From assembly GCA_965659115.1 (NCBI GenBank), contig CBFHUP010000074.1:1-9545 (forward strand): a DNA stretch of 9,545 nucleotides, written 5' to 3'. The stretch is from UBA8752 sp965659115 (GTDB taxonomy: Bacteria; Bacteroidota; Bacteroidia; Flavobacteriales_D; Sanyastnellaceae). The notes beneath the pieces were generated by a model. The model saw only the letters and a program-made list of their open reading frames with translations. It did no database searches and was not told the DNA's origin. A program made the position numbers and the translations under genes. This document shows, piece by piece, positions 1 through 5,896 of this stretch (positions within the stretch are counted from its first letter, which is position 1; every line of letters begins with the position of its first letter).

Positions 1-1716
1 GCCGCACTCGTAGATGTCGCCGGGGCCGTTGCAGACTCCGCAGACGTCTAATGATCCCACGCAAGGATCGACATCGTCGCAGATGCCATCATCGTCGGCG
101 TCTGCCGCGCAGTCTCCACCGCACTCGTCGAGGGCGTCAAGCTGGTTTCCGTCGCAGTCGCAGTCGCCAGTGGGGATGTCTTCACAACCGCACTCGTAGA
201 TGGCGCCAGGTCCGTTACAGATGCCGCAAGCGTCGAGGCTTCCTACACATGGATCCACATCATCGCAGATGCCGTCCTCGTCGGCGTCGGCCGTGCAGTC
301 TCCAGCGCATTCATCGAGGGCGTCAAGCTGGTTTCCGTCGCAGTCGCAGTCGCCCGTCGGGATGTCTTCACAGCCGCACTCGTAGATGGCGCCAGGTCCG
401 TTACAGATGCCGCAAGCGTCGAGGCTTCCGACACACGGGTCGACATTGTCGCAAATGCCATCATCGTCTGCGTCTGCCGTGCAGTCTCCTCCACATTCGT
501 CGAGGGCGTCGAGCTGGTTTCCGTCGCAGTCGCAGTCGCCGGTCGGAATGTCTTCGCAGCCGCACTCGTAGATGTTGCCAGGTCCGTTACAGATGCCGCA
601 AGCGTCGAGGCTTCCTACACATGGATCGACATCGTCGCAGATGCCGTCATCGTCGGCGTCGGCCGCGCAGTCTCCACCACATTCATCGAGGGCGTCAAGC
701 TGGTTTCCGTCGCAGTCGCAGTCGCCAGTCGGAATGTCTTCGCAGCCGCACTCGTAGATGTCGCCAGGTCCGTTACAGATGCCGCAAGCGTCGAGGCTTC
801 CTACACATGGATCCACATCATCGCAGATGCCATCATCGTCGGCGTCTGCCGCGCAGTCTCCACCGCACTCATCGAGGGCGTCGAGCTGGTTTCCGTCGCA
901 GTCACAGTCGCCATGAGGGATGTCTTCACAACCGCACTCGTAGATGTCGCCAGGTCCGTTGCAGACACCGCAGACGTCGAGGGTTTGACACGATCCATCG
1001 TCGTCAGTGGCAGAAGGATTGAAGTTGCAGGCGCTTTCGGAAGTGCAGCCAGGAATCTCATCCACGTCGCACACGTTGTCGTCATCGATGTCGGCCTCGC
1101 AGTCCCCTCCGCACTCATCGAGGGCGTCGAGCTGATTTCCATCGCAGTCGCAGTCACCGGTCGGGATGTCTTCACAGCCGCACTCGTAAATGTCGCCAGG
1201 GCCGTTGCAGACTCCGCAAGCGTCGAGTGCTCCCACGCAAGGGTCGACATCGTCGCAAATGCCATCGGCATCGGCGTCGGCCGCGCAGTCTCCACCGCAC
1301 TCATCGAGGGCATCGAGCTGGTTTCCGTTGCAGTCGCAGTCGCCGGTCGGGATGTCGTCACAACCACACTGGTACACCTCTCCAGGTCCGTTGCAGACTC
1401 CGCAGGCGTCGAGCGCTCCTACGCAAGGGTCGACATCGTCGCAAATGCCATCATTATCGGCGTCTGCCGCACAGTCCCCACCGCATTCATCGAGGGCGTC
1501 GAGCTGATTTCCATTGCAGTCGCAGTCTCCAGTGGGGATGTCGTCGCAGCCGCATTCGTACACTTCGCCAGGTCCGTTACATACTCCGCAGGCGTCCAGC
1601 GCGCCGACACATGGGTCTACATCGTCGCAGATTCCGTCATTGTCGGCATCCGCCGCACAATCTCCTCCGCACACATCGATAGCGTCGGACACATTGCCCT
1701 CGCAATCGCAGTCTCC
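1..1716 (-). repeat. Array of nine tandem 186-bp (62-residue) Cys/Asp-rich coding units
   Basis: Unit boundaries on the minus strand: R1 1716-1531, R2 1530-1345, R3 1344-1159, R4 1158-913 (longer variant), R5 912-727, R6 726-541, R7 540-355, R8 354-169, R9 168-1 (cut by the edge after 56 residues). Each standard unit starts GDCDC and contains LDAL, CGGDC, a DADxDGICDDVDPC calcium-type loop, LDACG(V/I)CNGPG and YECGC(E/D)DIP. It carries ten cysteines at positions 3, 5, 16, 20, 30, 36, 43, 46, 55 and 57. A hand comparison gives about 19 differences in 186 bases between R7 and R8 and about 10 between R5 and R6. The DxDxDGxxD core resembles thrombospondin type 3 repeats, so a calcium-stabilised rigid stalk is inferred. 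Confidence 0.95.
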
Positions 1717-4700
1717 TTGGGGAATCCCAGACCCTCCGCACACACCGCATTCGTCCAAATAGAGGCAGCTGTCATCGGTGACATCGGCTGTGGCGTCATA
1801 GTTGCAAGCCAGCTCATCGAGGCAACCGCCATAGAGGCAGGAGCCATCGTCTTCGGTGGCGGTTTCCAGAAAGTTGGCCGCCTCTGAATCTGTGCATCCT
1901 GGGATTTCGCAAACTCCGGTCAGCGTCCACTGCAAGTCATAGGTGACCTCGTTGTTGGTCATGCCTCCTGTGGTCATTCCGGTCCAACCATTGAGCACGG
2001 TGATCGACCATTCACCTGTTCCCGTGAGGAGGTCCGCCCCGGATAAGTCCATGGCTGCAGTCAGCGGTCCAGGGTTGGGGGTGTTCCATGATGCGGGCCA
2101 GTAGATGTTGAGCTCGTCGGATTCAGCACATCCCGGTGGGGGGGTGTTGGCGTCCCATCCGCCGAACCAGCGGCAAGAAGCATCTGGAGCCAGGATGCGA
2201 ACCACCATGTCAGATGGCCAGCTGTTTTGATTGGATCCGATGTTGGTGAAGTCCATGTTGATTTCCAGCAACGTTGGACCAGGGAAACTCGACCCGAGGA
2301 AGGTTTCAGGAGTACCGACTGTGTCGGTCGACAAGGCGGTCAGCACCTGGCTTCCGGTCTGTTCGCAAACGCAGCCAGACAGGGGGTCAGGCATCAGGCA
2401 AGACCCATCATCGACTGTGGCTTCTGCATCGTAGTTGCAGGCGTCCTCGTCCGTACAGCCTTCGGCTTCATCAGACAAGAAGCACAGCCCCTCAAATCCC
2501 CACTGTAGACCATAACTCACTGGTCCGGATTCAGTCCACCCATTGGCAATGACCACCGACCATTCACCATTGCCCTGAAGGCCACTGCCCACCAAACTCA
2601 GGGTGTCTGTGTATTGTTGGTAGCTCGCGCTGCTTGTGTTCCAGTCTGACGGCCAGTCCGAACCACTCCCCAGCGAAGTGCAGCCATCGGCAGTCAAATC
2701 CAGCCCGCCAAAGCTGACGCACAGGCCGCTCGGGTCGGTAATGGTCAGCAACAAATCATTGGCATCTGGGTCATCGGTAGAGGGCAGCAAATCCGTCCAA
2801 TCCAAGATCAATCCCAGAGAAACAGGGGTGCCTGTTGCCTCAAAGGTGAAAGCGTTGCTCGATGCTCCGCCAGACAACACTGCATCGATGGTCCCCTCGT
2901 AACTGCAACACCCCAATTCAGGATCGGGATCGATGCAGCTGCCATCGTCAACAACTGCGTTGTTGTCGTAGTTGCACGCTGTCGGGTCCGTGCATCCTAG
3001 GTTGGTGTCACATTGGACAATGTCCAATTCGTAGGACATCGAATCATCCGTTGCCATCCAGCCATTGGCCAGCCTCACGGTCCAAGTGCCGGTTCCGGAG
3101 AGGTTAGCCGCACTCAGGTCTATCGTTGCCGAAAAGGGAGAGCCTGCATCCGCCTCTGAATCCCATGTTTCTGGCCAATCACCCGCGTTCTGATATCCAG
3201 CACCAAAAGTCGCATCATAACCTCCCCATTCAGCAGCATTTCCAGAAGGGTCAATCACGGCAACCAGAAGGTCGGAGGCCCAATTTTCTGAGCCTGCACC
3301 AGAAGCACTCATGGTGATGTTGAGCTCTTCGAGTGTAAGATCGGAAGTTGATTCAAACGTGAAATCTTCTGATTGCCCACCAGTCAGCCCTGAAGTACTC
3401 ATCGTCCAAGACAAGGCTTGGACACAGTCGTCGACATTGTCGCAAATCCCGTCGTTATCGGCATCGGCAGGACAGTCTCCTCCGCACACGCCCAAAGCGT
3501 CGATGGTGCCGCCGTCGCAACTGCAATTTTCTTCGACAGTCACGGTGACTGTGGTAACATCTGAATTGGTGCCATCGGAGATGGTCAGGTCCACCGAGTT
3601 GGCGCCGACGTCGCTGCAGTCAAATGCAGTCTGGCTGATGGACAACGAAGAAAAGCAGTTTCCCTGCGAGCCGTTGTTGACTTCTGCGGCAGTCAAGGTG
3701 CCATTGCCCGTCGCGTCGAGCACCACCGTCACATCTTGTCCGATGGCCTGCAAAACCGAGGGGTCTGTTATGGTAACGTACCCCACGCCTGTGGCGCTCA
3801 CGTTGCCGGATGCATCGGTGGCACGCACATAAACAGGATTGAACTTCCCGTCCGCATCGTGGCAATCAAATGCGACTGTGGAACCCCAGGTGCCCGCCGC
3901 TGCAGTTCGGCTGATTTCGATGGTCAAATCACCACTGGCCGTGCAGTTGTCCGAAGATGAGATCGACAAATCAGCTACCCCAACATCGACCGAGCCCAAG
4001 CTCAATTGAAAATTGGCATCGCCGAGGCTGGGTGTGGTGGGAATTTGATCATCGGTGACCACCACGTCTTGCGTGGCCGCAGCCGTGTTGCCCGATGCAT
4101 CGGTCACGGTCCAAGTCACCACCGTGGTGCCCAATGGGTACGAGGATGGGGCATCGTTGGTCACTGAAGCCACGCTGCAATTGTCGCTGGTCGTGGGCGA
4201 CCCGAGGACTAAAAAGCTGGCTGTGATAGAACAAGTGCCTCCATATGGACTCGTGGTGGCATTCACCTGCCCAGGAGCGGTGATGCTCGGCGCCACATTG
4301 TCTTCCACGGTTACGGTCGCGGTGGCGGCATCTGAATTTCCACTGGGGTCGGTGACAGTCAACGTGACGGTAACAGGTGAGCCCACATCGCTGCAATCAA
4401 AGCTGGTGATGTCCAATGAGGTGCCCGCAACGCTGCAGATGTCAGAAGATCCATTGTCGATTTGAGCTGCGGTGATCGTCGCAGCTCCATTGGCATCCAA
4501 CTGCACCGTAATGTCTTGGGCCACAGCAACAGCAGTGCAGCTCGATGTGCCAATCACGCGCAGGTCATCGACCGCCACTTCGTCGCCTCCGTCGTCAGAA
4601 TACATCCTCAGCTGAATGTCCAATGACGCGCCATCAAACGAAGCGTTGGCCGTCTGCTTGGTCAGAGTTTGGCCAATGTCACTCAGGCTTCCACCCGGAT

Positions 4701-5595
4701 CGATGAGAAGGGTGTAGTCCACATCCGAGGACAGCTTGGCATACAGCTCTACATATTCATCTTCAGTCGCACCACGCTCGGCAATATCCAATTCAAATGT
4801 GAGCGCCGCATCAACCGATGAAATGTCGATGTTGCTCCACGTCAAGATTCCAGGATCGGCAACCACTGGCGCTTGATCCATGTCTTCCCCTACCAGGAAG
4901 TTTCCGTCCACACCATCAAAAGAACCTATCCCGCTGGGTTGACCGGAGTTGCCGTCAAAGTCGTCGCCATTGCCATCCGGATCATGAATGCCCCAGTAGT
5001 CTTGGCCTCCATCATGTGAAAATGCGACGTTTTTGGTGAATTGGCTGTCGTCGGTGAAAGGCTCGTAAAACACCTCAACACACCCTTCACAACCCGTCAA
5101 GACAATGTCATCAAAATAGTGCGATTCGTTGTTTTCGTCGTTGTTCATGACAACTTGAATCTGCAACGATGCGCCATCTGAGATGCCCAAGCCTGTCTCG
5201 TATGATGTGCCAAAGTCGTTGGTGAACTCTACCAATTGAGTGGTCACTCCATCCAAGACATAGGAGACTCTGATGAAATCATCATTCTCTAGACTTCCGC
5301 TTTCACCAAGAAATATGGCGAGTGTGAGGTTTGTAAATCCGCTAACGTCGATGGCCGGGGAAGTCCAAGTGGCGGCACCATCCGTGTCGTCGCCCCACCA
5401 TTCATGGTCCCCACTGTTTGAGTAGACAGCAAAGTAGTCGGCATCCCCAGGAGCAGTTGTGGTCCAATCGCTGCTTGTGGAGGTTCCGTCGCTGTATCCT
5501 TCGAAATCTTGATTGTAAATGGTGGTCTGTGCCGCCGCACCGGCAACAAGGCTGGAAAAAGCAATCAAAAGAAACGAACGGTACATGGAGCGCAT
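1..5595 (-). CDS. Giant secreted modular surface protein with C-terminal Cys/Asp tandem repeats (3' end outside window)
   Basis: Open for 1865 codons from ATG at 5595 to base 1 without a stop, so the C-terminus is missing. Translation is coherent throughout and shows no frameshift. Order by residue: signal peptide 1-23; two jelly-roll domains 25-169 and 171-350; four HYR/Ig-like repeats 353-690; a Cys/Asp half-unit 691-724; three P-domain-like sandwiches 728-862, 896-1038 and 1077-1229; ACNY modules at 867-887, 1046-1066, 1233-1253, 1257-1277 and 1516-1536; and nine tandem units from 1294 to the edge. ATG 5595 was chosen because it precedes a basic n-region and hydrophobic core; ATG 5586 (Met4) would serve equally well. 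No Shine-Dalgarno is visible, which is usual in Bacteroidota. Only about fifteen Lys plus Arg occur in the visible protein. It is probably an extracellular or surface adhesin/stalk. No catalytic motif was recognised and the exact function is unknown. A type IX sorting domain could lie beyond the edge. Confidence 0.93.
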   Translation of the reverse strand, partial: MRSMYRSFLLIAFSSLVAGAAAQTTIYNQDFEGYSDGTSTSSDWTTTAPGDADYFAVYSNSGDHEWWGDDTDGAATWTSPAIDVSGFTNLTLAIFLGESGSLENDDFIRVSYVLDGVTTQLVEFTNDFGTSYETGLGISDGASLQIQVVMNNDENNESHYFDDIVLTGCEGCVEVFYEPFTDDSQFTKNVAFSHDGGQDYWGIHDPDGNGDDFDGNSGQPSGIGSFDGVDGNFLVGEDMDQAPVVADPGILTWSNIDISSVDAALTFELDIAERGATEDEYVELYAKLSSDVDYTLLIDPGGSLSDIGQTLTKQTANASFDGASLDIQLRMYSDDGGDEVAVDDLRVIGTSSCTAVAVAQDITVQLDANGAATITAAQIDNGSSDICSVAGTSLDITSFDCSDVGSPVTVTLTVTDPSGNSDAATATVTVEDNVAPSITAPGQVNATTSPYGGTCSITASFLVLGSPTTSDNCSVASVTNDAPSSYPLGTTVVTWTVTDASGNTAAATQDVVVTDDQIPTTPSLGDANFQLSLGSVDVGVADLSISSSDNCTASGDLTIEISRTAAAGTWGSTVAFDCHDADGKFNPVYVRATDASGNVSATGVGYVTITDPSVLQAIGQDVTVVLDATGNGTLTAAEVNNGSQGNCFSSLSISQTAFDCSDVGANSVDLTISDGTNSDVTTVTVTVEENCSCDGGTIDALGVCGGDCPADADNDGICDNVDDCVQALSWTMSTSGLTGGQSEDFTFESTSDLTLEELNITMSASGAGSENWASDLLVAVIDPSGNAAEWGGYDATFGAGYQNAGDWPETWDSEADAGSPFSATIDLSAANLSGTGTWTVRLANGWMATDDSMSYELDIVQCDTNLGCTDPTACNYDNNAVVDDGSCIDPDPELGCCSYEGTIDAVLSGGASSNAFTFEATGTPVSLGLILDWTDLLPSTDDPDANDLLLTITDPSGLCVSFGGLDLTADGCTSLGSGSDWPSDWNTSSASYQQYTDTLSLVGSGLQGNGEWSVVIANGWTESGPVSYGLQWGFEGLCFLSDEAEGCTDEDACNYDAEATVDDGSCLMPDPLSGCVCEQTGSQVLTALSTDTVGTPETFLGSSFPGPTLLEINMDFTNIGSNQNSWPSDMVVRILAPDASCRWFGGWDANTPPPGCAESDELNIYWPASWNTPNPGPLTAAMDLSGADLLTGTGEWSITVLNGWTGMTTGGMTNNEVTYDLQWTLTGVCEIPGCTDSEAANFLETATEDDGSCLYGGCLDELACNYDATADVTDDSCLYLDECGVCGGSGIPQGDCDCEGNVSDAIDVCGGDCAADADNDGICDDVDPCVGALDACGVCNGPGEVYECGCDDIPTGDCDCNGNQLDALDECGGDCAADADNDGICDDVDPCVGALDACGVCNGPGEVYQCGCDDIPTGDCDCNGNQLDALDECGGDCAADADADGICDDVDPCVGALDACGVCNGPGDIYECGCEDIPTGDCDCDGNQLDALDECGGDCEADIDDDNVCDVDEIPGCTSESACNFNPSATDDDGSCQTLDVCGVCNGPGDIYECGCEDIPHGDCDCDGNQLDALDECGGDCAADADDDGICDDVDPCVGSLDACGICNGPGDIYECGCEDIPTGDCDCDGNQLDALDECGGDCAADADDDGICDDVDPCVGSLDACGICNGPGNIYECGCEDIPTGDCDCDGNQLDALDECGGDCTADADDDGICDNVDPCVGSLDACGICNGPGAIYECGCEDIPTGDCDCDGNQLDALDECAGDCTADADEDGICDDVDPCVGSLDACGICNGPGAIYECGCEDIPTGDCDCDGNQLDALDECGGDCAADADDDGICDDVDPCVGSLDVCGVCNGPGDIYECG
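913..1158 (-). repeat. Chimeric 82-residue unit R4 carrying an embedded ACNY module
   Basis: This unit opens like the others (GDCDCDGNQLDALDECGGDC), but after a modified loop (EADIDDDNVCD) the usual DDVDPC segment is replaced by DEIPG plus an ACNY module (residues 1516-1536, bases 988-1050, with ACNF and DDDGSC). It then rejoins the standard unit at LDVCGVCNGPG. It ends DIPH, giving the only histidine in the array. The unit is 20 residues longer than its neighbours and stays in frame. Confidence 0.92.
1765..1899 (-). other. Tandem pair of ACNY-type modules preceding the repeat array
   Basis: Residues 1233-1253 and 1257-1277, separated by three residues. In the first copy the central Cys is replaced by Ala (EAANF); in the second it is kept (ACNYD) but DDGSC has become TDDSC. 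The segment DECGVCGGSG follows and bridges directly into the first 62-residue unit. Confidence 0.82.
2398..2460 (-). other. ACNY/DDGSC module 2 of the left gene
   Basis: Residues 1046-1066, after P-like domain two. All three cysteines are present (GCTDEDACNYD and VDDGSC). Confidence 0.85.
2935..2997 (-). other. ACNY/DDGSC module 1 of the left gene
   Basis: Residues 867-887, between P-like domains one and two. Three cysteines are spaced C-x5-C-x12-C, with central ACNYD and terminal DDGSC. Confidence 0.85.
3424..3525 (-). repeat. Isolated Cys/Asp half-unit related to the terminal tandem array
   Basis: Residues 691-724 align without gaps to positions 3-36 of the 62-residue unit repeated at the C-terminus. 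Both have C-x-CDG, then IDAL or LDAL, then CGGDC, then ADADNDGICD, then a closing Cys. Here the unit stands alone, about 570 residues before the array, between the HYR repeats and the first P-like domain. The DADNDG segment has the spacing of thrombospondin type 3 calcium loops. Confidence 0.8.
3526..4539 (-). other. Four HYR/Ig-like beta-sandwich repeats
   Basis: Residues 353-433, 434-516, 517-611 and 612-690. Repeats one and four are close relatives: both contain QD(I/V)TV-LDA-G--T-TAA, then a Cys, then FDCSDVG, then a T-V-rich last strand ending VEDN or VEEN. Repeat two has the classical hyalin-repeat core: a DNCSV turn, YPLGTTVVTWTVTDASGN, and a Thr/Val strand. Repeat three has SSSDNCT and VRATDASGNVS. 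HYR domains are extracellular Ig-fold modules linked to adhesion. The boundaries are approximate. Confidence 0.72.
4546..5523 (-). other. Two jelly-roll (MAM/cleaved-adhesin-like) domains
   Basis: Residues 25-169 and 171-350 of the left protein. Each begins with an aromatic F(E/T) entry strand (NQDFEGY, YEPFTDD), carries Asp/Gly loops, and ends in the hallmark of this fold: a polar strand, then FDDIVLTG in copy one and VDDLRVIG in copy two. Copy one contains EWWGDDTDG and WTSPAIDVSG; copy two contains WSNIDISS. A Cys pair (CEGC, residues 169-172) joins the two. In related Bacteroidota proteins such domains are non-catalytic binding or adhesin modules. The assignment rests on motif pattern only. 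Confidence 0.6.
5527..5595 (-). other. Sec signal peptide of the left gene
   Basis: Residues 1-23 have two arginines (R2, R6) before a hydrophobic run FLLIAFSSLVAGAAA and then Gln-Thr-Thr. Cleavage is expected around AAA-Q or AQ-T. The Ala-Gln ending is very common in exported Bacteroidota proteins. The mature protein begins directly with a jelly-roll domain (TIYNQDFEG). Confidence 0.88.
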
Positions 5596-5640
5596 GGTGT
5601 GACGGATTGATCTAGAGCACCCCGATTGGTCAGGATATTC

Positions 5641-5700
5641 TGTAGGAAATATCCGAAACGTAAATTGATATATCTATAGTTATATGTAGTTTATACAAGT
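5641..5700 (-). promoter_or_regulatory. Possible promoter region of the left gene
   Basis: This is the most AT-rich stretch of the window, 46 to 105 bases upstream of the ATG at 5595. On the minus strand TACGTTTC at 5655-5662 differs by one base from the Bacteroidota minus-7 consensus TAnnTTTG. No TTTG-type minus-33 box was found at the expected distance, so the exact site is uncertain. The preceding terminator makes a separate promoter here likely. Confidence 0.3.
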
Positions 5701-5825
5701 GTAGTTTGTGGGCGTGGAGCACCGGTAGGTCCCTGAATGTGAGTGCAGCAGCCCCATATTGAGCATGCAATAGCTACGGAATCCTGCACCAAGTTGGTGC
5801 CGTTCTGCATCCGTTTGCAGACTGC

Positions 5826-5859
5826 AAAAAAGGGGACGAACCCCTGAAGGTTCGTCCCC
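5826..5859 (-). terminator. Intrinsic terminator of the E-set/beta-helix gene
   Basis: A perfect 11-bp stem (GGGGACGAACC at 5832-5842 pairing with 5849-5859) closes a 6-base loop. On the minus strand it is followed at once by six T (the A run at 5826-5831). It starts 38 bases after the TGA stop. The plus-strand side has no T run, so it should act only on minus-strand transcription. Confidence 0.9.
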
Positions 5860-5896
5860 GCTATACCATCGGTTGGGAGTCTTATTCCCCGCCGTT

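Larger units (their letters stand above)
1909..3414 (-). other. Three P-domain-like beta-sandwich modules
   Basis: Residues 728-862, 896-1038 and 1077-1229 (bases 3010-3414, 2482-2910, 1909-2367). Shared landmarks in order: a D(L/M)(L/V)(V/L) strand, then P(S/D) and W/F-G-G; a WP-(T/D/S)-W or WPASW segment; and near the end G(T/N)G(T/E)W(T/S)V or WSI followed by ANGW or LNGW. The terminal strand is Y-L-W or YEL. The strand order and the GTW..R-ANGW ending resemble the proprotein-convertase P domain, which in bacteria is a non-catalytic module on secreted proteins. An ACNY module follows each copy. Confidence 0.55.
5596..5896. other. Intergenic region between the two minus-strand genes
   Basis: About 300 bases. 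Reading along the minus strand it holds the terminator of the upstream gene (5826-5859), a 7-bp inverted repeat with one central base (5814-5828) overlapping the terminator's T tract, a perfect 6-bp hairpin with a 3-base loop (GCACCA/TGGTGC, 5786-5800), about 85 bases with nothing recognised, and then a strongly AT-rich stretch (5641-5700) before the left gene. No tRNA, convincing small gene or mobile element is seen. Confidence 0.8.

Noticed and set aside
1..1716. Periodic repeats as a CRISPR array or non-coding satellite
   Set aside because: The units are 186 bp, contiguous, coding and in frame, with no short repeat/unique spacer pattern and no cas genes.
1..1716. Variation between units as the product of a diversity-generating retroelement
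   Set aside because: No reverse transcriptase or template repeat is present, and the differences are scattered rather than focused on adenines.
51..1887. Long plus-strand open frames (51-1022 and 913-1887, over 320 codons each, plus 61-codon frames every 186 bases)
   Set aside because: They lie antisense to the tandem array. Because the repeat period is a multiple of three and the minus-strand codons are for Cys, Asp and Gly, stop-free antisense frames repeat automatically. Their products are low-complexity Arg/His or Ser/Pro strings and Val/Ala strings with no domain, whereas the minus frame is coherent with a signal peptide and recognisable modules.
5691..5810. 39-codon minus-strand open frame between terminator and left gene
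   Set aside because: No ribosome-binding signal, no recognisable motif, and it runs into the AT-rich leader; its length is expected by chance.
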